Of a stretch of DNA of 64,000 nt, positions 40,582 through 48,603 are shown piece after piece. Position numbers and translations under genes: made by a program. The notes under the pieces are model-generated. The model searched no databases. It was not told where the DNA came from and worked only from the letters and a program-made list of their open reading frames with translations. How positions within the stretch are numbered: position 1 is the stretch's first letter; each line of letters opens with the position of its first letter. Source of the DNA: Alkalihalobacillus sp047302405 (GTDB lineage Bacteria; Bacillota; Bacilli; Bacillales; Bacillaceae_D); the NCBI RefSeq assembly GCF_047302405.1, contig NZ_CP154853.1:992001-1056000 (forward strand), read 5' to 3'.

Positions 40582-42066
40582 TTATTTAATGGCCTCAAAT
40601 TCCTTAATGACTCGAATTGTTTGGAAGGTTTCATCTTCTGGTCCTTGAACAGGTAAACCTTCTTTAATATTTTCCTCAATATACGCAAGGTTTTCTTCTG
40701 TGATAATTTCCCCAGGAATTAAAATCGGAATACCAGGTGGATAAACCATAATAAATTCTGCTATGGTTCTACCTGCTGATTTTGAGAAAGGGATGACTTC
40801 TGTTTCCGCATAAAAAGCATCACGGGGTGAAAGAGCTAGTGTCGGAATTCTAGGGACATAAACTTTTACTTCCTTCTTTTCCCTGAAGCTATCGCTCGTT
40901 TCCAAGGAAAGTTGAGCAAGGGCATCCACAAGTTTTGCCGTTTCTTCTGCTGTGTCTCCAAGAGAAATGATACAAAGAATGTTATATAAATCGGATAATT
41001 CCACTTCGATTGCATAACGCTCTCTTAACCAAACTTCAACTTCTGAGCCTGTAATTCCAAGCTCTTTAACCGAAATAATTAATTTAGTTGGATCCATATC
41101 GTAAGTGGCTTTTGTACCAAGAATTTCTTCCCCAACACATATGATTCCAGGGATCGTATTAAGCTGTTCACGTGTTTTTTCAGCAAGTTCAATCGTATTA
41201 GTTAAAAGCTTTTGACCTTCTGTTGCGAGTCTTCTTCTTGCGACATCAAGTGAAGCTAATAACAGATAAGAGGTTGAAGTTGTTGTTAGCATACTAATAA
41301 TGGATTGCACTCTTTTCGCAGAGACGAGCCCTTCTTTAAGATTTAAGACAGAGCTTTGAGTCATTGAACCGCCAAGTTTATGAACACTTGTCGCTGCCAT
41401 GTCTGCACCTGCTTGCATCGCGGATAAAGGTAGTTGATCATGAAAATGAATATGAACACCGTGTGCTTCATCGACTAGGACAGGTATTTGATAGCTGTGA
41501 GCGATTTCCACGATTTTCTCCAAGTTTCCGGATACTCCAAAATAAGTTGGATTGATGACGAGTAATCCTTTTGCATCTGGATGAGTCTGAAGAGCTTTCT
41601 CAACCGAATCTGTTGTTATTCCGTGGGAAATACCTAGGTTGGGATCGATTTCTGGGTGAATAAAAACAGGGTTTGCTCCAGAAAAAATAATCGCAGACAT
41701 AATGGATTTATGAACATTGCGCGGGACGATTATTTTATCTCCAGGAGAACAAACACTCATAATCATCGTCATAATCGCACCACTTGTTCCTTGGACAGAG
41801 AAGAATGTATGGTCTGCCCCAAAAGCTTCTGCAGCAAGCTCTTGTGCTTCTTTAATGATCCCGTGAGGATGATGGAGGTCATCTAATGGAGCGATATTAA
41901 TTAAGTCAATAGCAAGTGCATTTTCACCAATATATTCTCTAAATTCCGGGTCCATCCCTGTTCCTTTTTTATGTCCAGGAATATGGAATTGAGTAGGTTG
42001 TTTTTCTGCATGTTTACGGACCCCATCAAATAATGGGGTAGAATATTGTCGCGACAAAGACGTCAC
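40582..42066 (-). CDS. speA: Arginine decarboxylase (Orn/Lys/Arg decarboxylase, type I fold)
   Basis: 494-residue PLP-dependent decarboxylase. The N-terminal FHIPGHKKGTGMDPEF, the VDEAHGVHIHFH active-site Asp/His segment, the PLP lysine in ATSVHKLGGSMTQS and a C-terminal domain ending ILIPGE are all present. Matches B. subtilis SpeA, which makes agmatine for polyamine synthesis. Lysine or ornithine specificity cannot be excluded from sequence, but the adjacent SR1 and yktA keep the speA synteny. GAGGTGA precedes the ATG. Cytoplasmic. Confidence 0.93.
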   Translation of the reverse strand: MTSLSRQYSTPLFDGVRKHAEKQPTQFHIPGHKKGTGMDPEFREYIGENALAIDLINIAPLDDLHHPHGIIKEAQELAAEAFGADHTFFSVQGTSGAIMTMIMSVCSPGDKIIVPRNVHKSIMSAIIFSGANPVFIHPEIDPNLGISHGITTDSVEKALQTHPDAKGLLVINPTYFGVSGNLEKIVEIAHSYQIPVLVDEAHGVHIHFHDQLPLSAMQAGADMAATSVHKLGGSMTQSSVLNLKEGLVSAKRVQSIISMLTTTSTSYLLLASLDVARRRLATEGQKLLTNTIELAEKTREQLNTIPGIICVGEEILGTKATYDMDPTKLIISVKELGITGSEVEVWLRERYAIEVELSDLYNILCIISLGDTAEETAKLVDALAQLSLETSDSFREKKEVKVYVPRIPTLALSPRDAFYAETEVIPFSKSAGRTIAEFIMVYPPGIPILIPGEIITEENLAYIEENIKEGLPVQGPEDETFQTIRVIKEFEAIK

Positions 42067-42281
42067 CTCTTTTTAAAATAAAATTACCCTATATAAGATA
42101 TAGTGATATAAAACAAATAAGAGTATACCAAATAGGGAGTTCACTTGCATAGATAAAAGAAGAAATAAATATGTATTTTTCGAAACGTTTTCGTGTCTTA
42201 AGTGGTTCATGGAGAAGATTCTTGCATAAAAGGTAGGAACGTGTTACATATTGTAGAGAAAAGAAGAAAGGGGTTTATTTT

Positions 42282-42557
42282 ATGGATATGAATATGCCGA
42301 TTTCACTTGATTGGACAAAGGATGAGGTCGTTGATGTCCTCGATTTTTATCAAGCAGTGGAAGATGTTTTTAGTCGAGGGGTGGAGCGAGCGGAATTTTT
42401 AAACTACTATCAACGTTTTAAAGAAATCGTTCCATCAAAAAGTGAAGAAAAGCAACTTTGTCAGCAATTTGATGAACAAGCAGGGGTCTCCTGTTATCAA
42501 GCTGTTAAAACAGCAAAAGAGAAACAAAATGGCGAAATGATTCGATTAACGAAATAA
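42282..42557 (+). CDS. yktA: UPF0223 family protein YktA
   Basis: 91-residue soluble protein with the UPF0223 start DWTKDEVVDVLDFYQAVE and the middle GVERAEFLNYYQRFKEIVPSKSEEK. Same size and position (after speA) as B. subtilis YktA. AAAGGGG is placed before the ATG. Small helical protein, function unknown. A lipoprotein gene follows after 24 bases. Confidence 0.9.
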   Translation: MDMNMPISLDWTKDEVVDVLDFYQAVEDVFSRGVERAEFLNYYQRFKEIVPSKSEEKQLCQQFDEQAGVSCYQAVKTAKEKQNGEMIRLTK

Positions 42558-42581
42558 GTGATGTTTGGGGGAGGGGATTAA

Positions 42582-43106
42582 ATGGGGAAATTTCCTTTAA
42601 ATATATTATTTATTCTTGGATTTCTAGTTCTCAGTGCTTGTTCGAACGGAGCGAATAATGAGAAACTATCGATTTATTTTTTTGGTGATGTTCCAAGAGA
42701 CCGAGAAGAGCAATTACATAAAATGATTGAAAATGAAATTGGTGAAGTTGAGGAAGAGATCTACATTTCGATTGAGCCTGTTCAACATGAAAGAATTCTT
42801 GTCGTTATTGCCGCCGAAGAGGGTGATTTATATTTTATTGATCAATCAAAAGAGGTGTTCTTTGACCCGGTCGGTTTAGTTCCACTAGATGGGCTTTTTT
42901 CTGATGAGGCAATAGAAGGAAGCGCTCCATATGTCGTTGAAAATGAAGAAACTGGCGAGGAACAATTATTTGCTGTTTCTATTAATGAACAAACAAGATT
43001 TATCGATGAATTGGATATTGAATTATCAAATGAAATGTTTGCTTTTATTGATAAACGAAGTCCACATATTGAGCTAAGTAAGAAGATATTAGAGGCGTTA
43101 TATTGA
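42582..43106 (+). CDS. Lipoprotein of unknown function
   Basis: 174-residue lipoprotein with signal LFILGFLVLSAC (lipobox LSAC), then an acidic alpha/beta domain with no recognised motif. GGGGAGGGG precedes the ATG. It lies 24 bases after yktA, so probably co-transcribed, and shares a bidirectional terminator with the convergent yktB gene. Exported and membrane-anchored. Not recognised further. Confidence 0.75.
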   Translation: MGKFPLNILFILGFLVLSACSNGANNEKLSIYFFGDVPRDREEQLHKMIENEIGEVEEEIYISIEPVQHERILVVIAAEEGDLYFIDQSKEVFFDPVGLVPLDGLFSDEAIEGSAPYVVENEETGEEQLFAVSINEQTRFIDELDIELSNEMFAFIDKRSPHIELSKKILEALY

Positions 43107-43123
43107 TTGATTTTTTTATGATG

Positions 43124-43167
43124 AAATAAGCCCAAAGGTAACTGAAAATGCCTTTGGGCTTATTTTT
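43124..43167. terminator. Bidirectional terminator
   Basis: AATAAGCCCAAAGG / CCTTTGGGCTTATT with T/A runs on both sides, serving the lipoprotein gene and yktB. Confidence 0.93.
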
Positions 43168-43819
43168 ATTTAGCTAGAATAGGTGCGTTTTGAGCTAGCG
43201 TATAGAGCGGCAATACAGTTTTATACGTTTCCTCAATTTTTTGGATTAATGCTTGTCCGTCTTTTAGGATTGGATCATTTCGATCAATGTGGATACCACA
43301 TAATAATTCCGCTTTTTTGACGTCTTTTAATCGTGTGAACATCGCTTCCAATTCATTTTTGGAAAGATCGCCATGTTTTTTCGCTTCCGGTTTCATATGA
43401 TCAATTGACCAAACAAAATCATTTGGAATTTCTTTTTTCCATTTATTAACGTTTTTTAACAACTTCTCTGCAAAGGGGGCTTTATTGGGGCATTCGTATA
43501 TAACGGCAAACCAAACAAATAAATGTGTTTCAAATAATCCGACTTGAAAATGGGGAAGCATTTTATATCCTCTTTTACTGCTAGCAAATGCGACCCACGT
43601 GTCATTTGGTGGGTTGACGGTACGGCGAGCGTGTTTAGCGATATGTGTAAACATTTCGTCTCCTGTTAAAGAAGATAATGTTGGTTCCATTTCTGTGGCA
43701 ATTGCTTCAAATTTAGGACGAATATTCGATTTTAATGCGTTCATTCGTTCCTCAAGGCCTTTTATATTAAATACATTAAAATCAGCATCGTTAAATCCAG
43801 AAAAAGTCATATTTGACAC
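43166..43819 (-). CDS. yktB: UPF0637 (DUF1054) protein YktB
   Basis: 217-residue soluble protein with TFSGFNDADFNVFNIKGLEERM at the N-terminus, TFVAFA-like WVAFASSKRGYKMLPHFQVGL in the middle and AELLCGIHIDRNDPIL near the end, matching the YktB family. Same neighbourhood as in B. subtilis (speA-yktA-yktB). Function is unknown. The ribosome binding site is AAGGAGTGT. Confidence 0.88.
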   Translation of the reverse strand: MSNMTFSGFNDADFNVFNIKGLEERMNALKSNIRPKFEAIATEMEPTLSSLTGDEMFTHIAKHARRTVNPPNDTWVAFASSKRGYKMLPHFQVGLFETHLFVWFAVIYECPNKAPFAEKLLKNVNKWKKEIPNDFVWSIDHMKPEAKKHGDLSKNELEAMFTRLKDVKKAELLCGIHIDRNDPILKDGQALIQKIEETYKTVLPLYTLAQNAPILAK

Positions 43820-44061
43820 TCCTTAATTATAATCATTATTCTTTAATTTTAACACATAATGTCGACTAAATGAGAATATAATGCTTCTTATCCCGTTAGT
43901 ATTGCCTAGAAATATTCCAACATGACAATCAGAGTAGGATGTAATCATTTTATTGATTGGAAGTCCGCACATTTTTTTGAAAGGCTAATAAACTGTACTA
44001 ACTCATTACTTTGTTGCATTGGCCTAAGATTATTAAAATCCTACTTTGAGGGGTGTCGTTA

Positions 44062-44253
44062 ATGGAACAGATCATGGAAGGGTTTGAACTTACAGGTGTG
44101 AAGAACCGTATTATTGTTCTGAAGCTCGAGATTGATTATGAATTGATGACGTTACATGATGCTTTGTTAACAGAGGATGACATTTCAAGACTCGAGACAT
44201 TAGAGAAATTAAAGAAGTTGCAGCAAGAATTAAAAAAGCTAGAAATTACGTAA
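44062..44253 (+). CDS. Small hypothetical protein, helical
   Basis: 63 residues, helical with a Leu/Lys/Glu-rich, coiled-coil-like second half (LETLEKLKKLQQELKKLEI). The ATG at 44062 has GAGGGGT 7 bases upstream; the GTG at 44053 lies within that site. It occupies the place of ykzI between yktB and suhB in B. subtilis, but homology is not certain. Followed by a terminator. Confidence 0.65.
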   Translation: MEQIMEGFELTGVKNRIIVLKLEIDYELMTLHDALLTEDDISRLETLEKLKKLQQELKKLEIT

Positions 44254-44282
44254 GGGATCTTGCTACATCTCTTACTCATAAG

Positions 44283-44319
44283 ACACGAATCTCAGGTAAG
44301 GAGAGACGTGTTGTTTTTT
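44283..44319 (+). terminator. Rho-independent terminator
   Basis: ACACG..TCTC pairs with GAGA..CGTGT, then TGTTTTTTG. Confidence 0.8.
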
Positions 44320-44443
44320 GTTTCCGGAAAAGACAAGCTTAAATGAATTTAGAGAGAATTGATGTGAGAAAAGTTAAACGTATCTATAGTCATCTAACTG
44401 AACGGTCATCCTGATGGTGAGAGAATGATGTGACCTTTATTAT

Positions 44444-44479
44444 TATCAGAAAAAAATAAATAATATATATTTTCTGATA
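44444..44479. promoter_or_regulatory. Inverted repeat upstream of the symporter gene
   Basis: TATCAGAAAA (44444-44453) and TTTTCTGATA (44470-44479) form a perfect 10-base inverted repeat; TTTTCTGA recurs at 44482-44489. A second stem, GGTCATC...GATGTGACC, lies at 44404-44434. Possible operator or leader structure for the symporter gene. Confidence 0.4.
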
Positions 44480-44569
44480 GATTTTCTGACAAGAATCAAC
44501 TAAAATAATGGCAATGCTTTATTTTATTAAGAGTAGACAAACATGAAAAACGGATTGGAGGCGAATCAA

Positions 44570-45943
44570 TTGAGTATAATTGAAGATATTGTTGGAGCTA
44601 TTAATGGATTTGTCTGGGGGCCTTTTACACTTATACTTATTGTAGGTACAGGTATTTTTTTAACGATTCGTTTAGGATTTCTTCAGATTCGAGATTTACC
44701 TTATGCACTTAAGTTGACTTTTTCCAAAAGTAGCAACAAAGACAAGGAGGCAAAAGGAGACATTTCTCATTTTCAATCGTTGATGACGGCAATGGCAGCA
44801 ACGCTTGGAATAGGTAATATTTCAGGAGTGGCTTCGGCCGTTTTATTAGGGGGAGTTGGGGCCCTATTTTGGATGTGGTTAGCCGCATTTTTTGGAATGG
44901 CAACAAAATATGGGGAAGCTATTCTTGCTGTCAAATATCGTGTGGTCAACCATAAAGGCGAAATGTCTGGTGGCCCAATGTATTACATTGAAAAAGGTTT
45001 AGGTTGGAAGTGGCTAGCTGTTCTTTTTGCTTTATTTGGTTGCCTTGCTTCATTTGGGATTGGAAATATGACACAATCTAATACGGTTGCAAATTCGTTA
45101 AGCGATTCTTTTAACATCGCTCCTTGGATTACTGGGTTAGCATTAATGCTATGTACGGGTTTAGTATTACTCGGTGGGGTTAAAAGTATCGGTAGGGTAA
45201 CGGCTATTTTTGTCCCGTTTATGGCATTATTTTATTTAATTGGTGGTTTAGTCATTATTATTATGAATATTACTTTAGTTCCGGAAGCGTTTGGTGTTAT
45301 TTTTACAGCAGCTTTTAATCCTGAAGCGGCAGCAGGTGGAGCGATTGGTTTAGCAATTCGTTACGGTATCGCTCGCGGGGTATTCTCCAATGAAGCGGGG
45401 CTTGGTTCGGCCCCAATTGCCGCAGCAGCAGCCAAAACCGATTATCCAGGGAGACAAGCACTTGTGTCGATGACTGGTACATTTTTAGATACAATCATTA
45501 TTTGTACGATCACTGGTCTAACGATTGTGATGAGTGGATTATATGTAGGTGCAGAAAGTGATTCGCAAGCGGTCTTAACTGGTCAAGCGTTTGGACACTT
45601 TCTTCCTGGAGGAAATTTAATTGTTGTATTTGGAATCATGTTTTTTGCCTATTCAACAATATTAGGATGGTCATACTACGGTGAAAAATGTTTTGGTTAT
45701 TTATTTGGGGATGAAAAGGCGTTTATATATAGAGCGTTATTTGTGGTTACGGTATTCTTTGGTGCAACAACTACTGTACAATTAGTATGGGATATAGCCG
45801 ATACTTTTAATGCGTTGATGGCGATTCCGAACTTAATCGCTTTATGTTTATTGTCGGGTGTAATTGTTTCAGAAACGAACAAGTTTAGAGAAGTACGTAC
45901 AAAAGAAAAAATCGAAGCAAAGAACCGCAAAATGGCTAGTTAA
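44570..45943 (+). CDS. Sodium:alanine (glycine/glutamine) symporter, AgcS family
   Basis: 457-residue polytopic membrane protein of the alanine-or-glycine:cation symporter family, ~10-11 membrane segments. The signatures MTAMAATLGIGNISGV, EMSGGPMYYIEKGLG and NEAGLGSAPIAAAAAKTDYPGRQ are characteristic. Uptake of alanine, glycine or glutamine with Na+ suits an alkaliphile that cycles sodium. The TTG at 44570 follows GGATTGGAGG with 8-base spacing and is preferred over the ATG at 44543, which has no site. The exact amino acid is open. Confidence 0.9.
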   Translation: MSIIEDIVGAINGFVWGPFTLILIVGTGIFLTIRLGFLQIRDLPYALKLTFSKSSNKDKEAKGDISHFQSLMTAMAATLGIGNISGVASAVLLGGVGALFWMWLAAFFGMATKYGEAILAVKYRVVNHKGEMSGGPMYYIEKGLGWKWLAVLFALFGCLASFGIGNMTQSNTVANSLSDSFNIAPWITGLALMLCTGLVLLGGVKSIGRVTAIFVPFMALFYLIGGLVIIIMNITLVPEAFGVIFTAAFNPEAAAGGAIGLAIRYGIARGVFSNEAGLGSAPIAAAAAKTDYPGRQALVSMTGTFLDTIIICTITGLTIVMSGLYVGAESDSQAVLTGQAFGHFLPGGNLIVVFGIMFFAYSTILGWSYYGEKCFGYLFGDEKAFIYRALFVVTVFFGATTTVQLVWDIADTFNALMAIPNLIALCLLSGVIVSETNKFREVRTKEKIEAKNRKMAS

Positions 45944-45955
45944 TTGAAAAGTGAG

Positions 45956-46006
45956 AGCCTAATTAATTCATGCTTATATTTAAGTATGGTTAATGGGCTT
46001 TTTTTA
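45956..46006 (+). terminator. Rho-independent terminator after the symporter
   Basis: AGCCTAATTAA pairs with TTAATGGGCT, then TTTTTTT. Confidence 0.82.
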
Positions 46007-46114
46007 TTTGTTGAGAATATAAATATCTTTTGGTTCAAATAATTCCTTTATGAAGTCACTTATGTCATAATTAAGTAATAAAAATTTGTTTATTCTAAAA
46101 GAGGTGTCGAGGTC

Positions 46115-46921
46115 ATGTCATTAAATTGGTTGGAGATAGAAAAAATTGCAAAAGAATGGACGTTAGAAGCTGGAGAAAAGGTGAAAGAAGCCTTGCATAA
46201 TCCAATTGAAGTAAAATCTAAATCGAATCCTCATGATTTAGTTACTGAGGTCGATAAGAAAACGGAGCAATTTTTTTATCAGAAAATTAAAGAAACATTT
46301 CCTGGCCATCATTTTTTAGGAGAAGAAGGAATTGCTGAGGAAGGAATATTACAATCTTTAGATGGGACAGTCTGGATTATTGATCCAATTGATGGGACGA
46401 TGAATTTTGTTCATCAAAAATATAATTTTGCGATTTCTGTTGGTATTTATCATAATGGTTTTGGCATGATTGGTCTGATTTACGATGTAATGAGTAATGA
46501 GCTATTTCATGCGAGTCGAGATAATGGGGCTTATTTGAATGAGGAAGAGCTTGTTCCCGTAAAAGAAAGGGTTTTAGGTGAATCGATCATTGGCGTTAAT
46601 GGAAAATGGCTCGTGGAAGAAAGAAATGTTTACCAAAATCCGCTACGAGCGTTAGTTCGAGATGTACGTAGCATTCGTTCTTATGGTTCAGCGGCGATTG
46701 AAATGGCTTATGTCGCGGCAGACCGATTAGATGGCTACATTAGTGTCAAATTATCACCATGGGATTATGCGGCAGCCCTTGTTATTTTAAAAGAGGTCGG
46801 TTGTGTTGCTTTTTCATTTGCAGGGAATGAATTATCACTCTTAGATTCAGGAACGGTGATCGCAGCGAAACCACAATTACATAAAGAAATTATATCTTCA
46901 TATTTAGGGGAGGAATTTTAA
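46115..46921 (+). CDS. suhB: Inositol monophosphatase family protein
   Basis: 268-residue Mg-dependent sugar/inositol phosphatase. Metal-site motifs are EEG (LGEEGIAEEG), DPIDGTMNFVH and SPWDYAAALVILKEVGC. Length and position match B. subtilis SuhB (YktC). It may hydrolyse inositol-1-phosphate or related sugar phosphates. GAGGTG precedes the ATG. The next gene starts immediately after its stop (TAA-ATG), so the pair is an operon. Confidence 0.92.
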   Translation: MSLNWLEIEKIAKEWTLEAGEKVKEALHNPIEVKSKSNPHDLVTEVDKKTEQFFYQKIKETFPGHHFLGEEGIAEEGILQSLDGTVWIIDPIDGTMNFVHQKYNFAISVGIYHNGFGMIGLIYDVMSNELFHASRDNGAYLNEEELVPVKERVLGESIIGVNGKWLVEERNVYQNPLRALVRDVRSIRSYGSAAIEMAYVAADRLDGYISVKLSPWDYAAALVILKEVGCVAFSFAGNELSLLDSGTVIAAKPQLHKEIISSYLGEEF

Positions 46922-47812
46922 ATGATAAAAAGGGTTGGGTATATTGGAGTTGGAACGATGGGTTTTCCAATGGTCCAGCATTTATTATCAAAAGATTATG
47001 AGGTCTATGTTTTACACGGGCGGGGCCGTTATGAAGAGGCGGTTAACCTTGGGGCGAAGACTCTTTCAACACCTAAAGAAATTGCTGAAACAGTTGATAT
47101 CATTTTCACTTGTCTTCCTCTTCCTCAAACAATAGCTGAAGTTTATGAAGGGAAAGAGGGAATAATTGCTGGGATACAGAAAGGTCAAATATTAATTGAT
47201 CATTCAACTGTTGATCGTAACACGAATGAACATATCGCCAAACTTGCCGAACAAAAAGGAGCAGACTTTATCGACGCACCTGTAAGTGGTGGACCGATGG
47301 GAGCTATCGCGGGGACCTTAACCATTATGTGTGGAGGAGATGAACGAGCATTTATAAAAGCGAAACCTATTATGGAAGCTTACGGTGAATATATACTTCT
47401 TGTTGGTGAGGTCGGGAGCGGAACCGTCGTTAAATTATTAAATAATATGTTGATTGGGGTCCATCAAGCAGCTCTAGCGGAATGTTATGTCATGGCAGAA
47501 AAAAGCGGAGTAGATCCTGCGATTGCTTACGATTTAATTAAACGAAGTTCAGGTTTTTCTAAAAGTATGGACTGGTCTGTTGATGCCATTCTCGATCGTC
47601 AATTCGAAGCTAGGTTTTCATTGGAGTTATTAAACAAGGATATAAATTTGGCTCTTGATTTAGCGAAGGAAATCGATATGCCGCTCGATTTAGTTAAATT
47701 GGGGGCAAAAAAAGTCGCTGAAGCAAAACGTGAATACGGACATGAAGATATTTGTGCCGTCGTCAAACCATTAGAAGAAAAAACAAACATAACTTTAACA
47801 AGAAAAAAATAA
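46922..47812 (+). CDS. ykwC: NAD(P)-dependent beta-hydroxyacid dehydrogenase YkwC
   Basis: 296-residue enzyme of the 3-hydroxyisobutyrate/6-phosphogluconate dehydrogenase-like family: GVGTMGFPM nucleotide-binding site, DAPVSGGPMGA substrate loop and catalytic Lys in GSGTVVKLLNNML. Matches B. subtilis YkwC. It oxidises a small beta-hydroxyacid; the exact substrate is not known. Starts directly at the suhB stop. Cytoplasmic. Confidence 0.9.
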   Translation: MIKRVGYIGVGTMGFPMVQHLLSKDYEVYVLHGRGRYEEAVNLGAKTLSTPKEIAETVDIIFTCLPLPQTIAEVYEGKEGIIAGIQKGQILIDHSTVDRNTNEHIAKLAEQKGADFIDAPVSGGPMGAIAGTLTIMCGGDERAFIKAKPIMEAYGEYILLVGEVGSGTVVKLLNNMLIGVHQAALAECYVMAEKSGVDPAIAYDLIKRSSGFSKSMDWSVDAILDRQFEARFSLELLNKDINLALDLAKEIDMPLDLVKLGAKKVAEAKREYGHEDICAVVKPLEEKTNITLTRKK

Positions 47813-47989
47813 AAAGACAATATCGCTTTTTATTAGAGTGTCATATCCAAAAAACTTACGTGTGTTTGGAAAAATGAGCATCTTCGGCTTCGCTCTCGGA
47901 AGTGGATTTTTGGTGATTGGATAAGAAAAGAATGTCCTCACTATTAGGTTATTCATAGATGATCCATTATGGTTTCAGCTGTTTTTTGA

Positions 47990-48120
47990 CCAAAGCGGAG
48001 CTAGGGGAATGCGTAGGGCATGCAGCTAGTGGAGTAAGACAAATAAGATCTTATTCAGTGGCCTCGCGACTAATCGATACGGAGGCTCTCGATTCACTCG
48101 CGGAACGTTAAGGGTATGTT
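47990..48120 (+). repeat. Degenerate GC-rich repeat
   Basis: ACCAAAGCGGAGCTAGGGGAATGCGTAGGGCATGCAGCTAGTGGAGTAAG and a later CGGAGGCTCTCGATTCACTCGCGGAACG resemble the GC-rich head, rearranged. The rest of the 47813-48142 gap shows no gene. Confidence 0.65.
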
Positions 48121-48142
48121 ATGTGTGTACTATTAAGCATTT

Positions 48143-48180
48143 AAAAAAAGGACCAGAAAAGTATAATCACTTTTCTGGTC
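48143..48180 (-). terminator. Terminator after ylaF
   Basis: GACCAGAAAAGT / ACTTTTCTGGTC stem, T run on the minus strand (CTTTTTTTAA). Located ~60 bases past the ylaF stop. Confidence 0.88.
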
Positions 48181-48242
48181 TCTTTTATTTCATCAATTAT
48201 TTTGTTTAAAGTTATAATATAAACCTAAGAAAAAAGAATGAT

Positions 48243-48428
48243 TTATATTTCGCTTGATTCTCTAGCTCTTTTTTTTAGTGTAAAACCTAGTCCCATTGCG
48301 ACGACAATTCCAAGAATGGCTAAACTAGCAATGAACACACTACGTTCAGCAATGGCAACTCCAATAATCATAATACAAAAAACAGTTACTGAAGCTAACA
48401 GTAAAAATAAAAGGTTTTCTTTCTTCAC
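48243..48428 (-). CDS. ylaF: DUF5325 membrane miniprotein YlaF
   Basis: 61-residue protein with two hydrophobic segments and a short Lys/Arg C-terminus, matching the YlaF/DUF5325 family. Divergent from typA, as in B. subtilis. GGGGGTAATTG precedes the ATG. Function is unknown; integral membrane protein. Confidence 0.85.
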   Translation of the reverse strand: MKKENLLFLLLASVTVFCIMIIGVAIAERSVFIASLAILGIVVAMGLGFTLKKRARESSEI

Positions 48429-48603
48429 ATCAATTACCCCCTAAGTTCGGTGAACATTAATAGTGTACCTTTAATTGAGGAAAAGAAAAAGGACAATGTT
48501 GTGACAAAAAAAATAACCTTTTTAATTAATAAAGCGGATTACCTATTTTTAATTGGTTTATGATATACTTATACAGTTAAAGTTGAACTAAGGAGAGAAT
48601 TTG

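Noticed and set aside
44320..44569. T-box or other known riboswitch before the symporter gene
   Set aside because: No T-box sequence (UGGN) with a following terminator and no conserved core seen.
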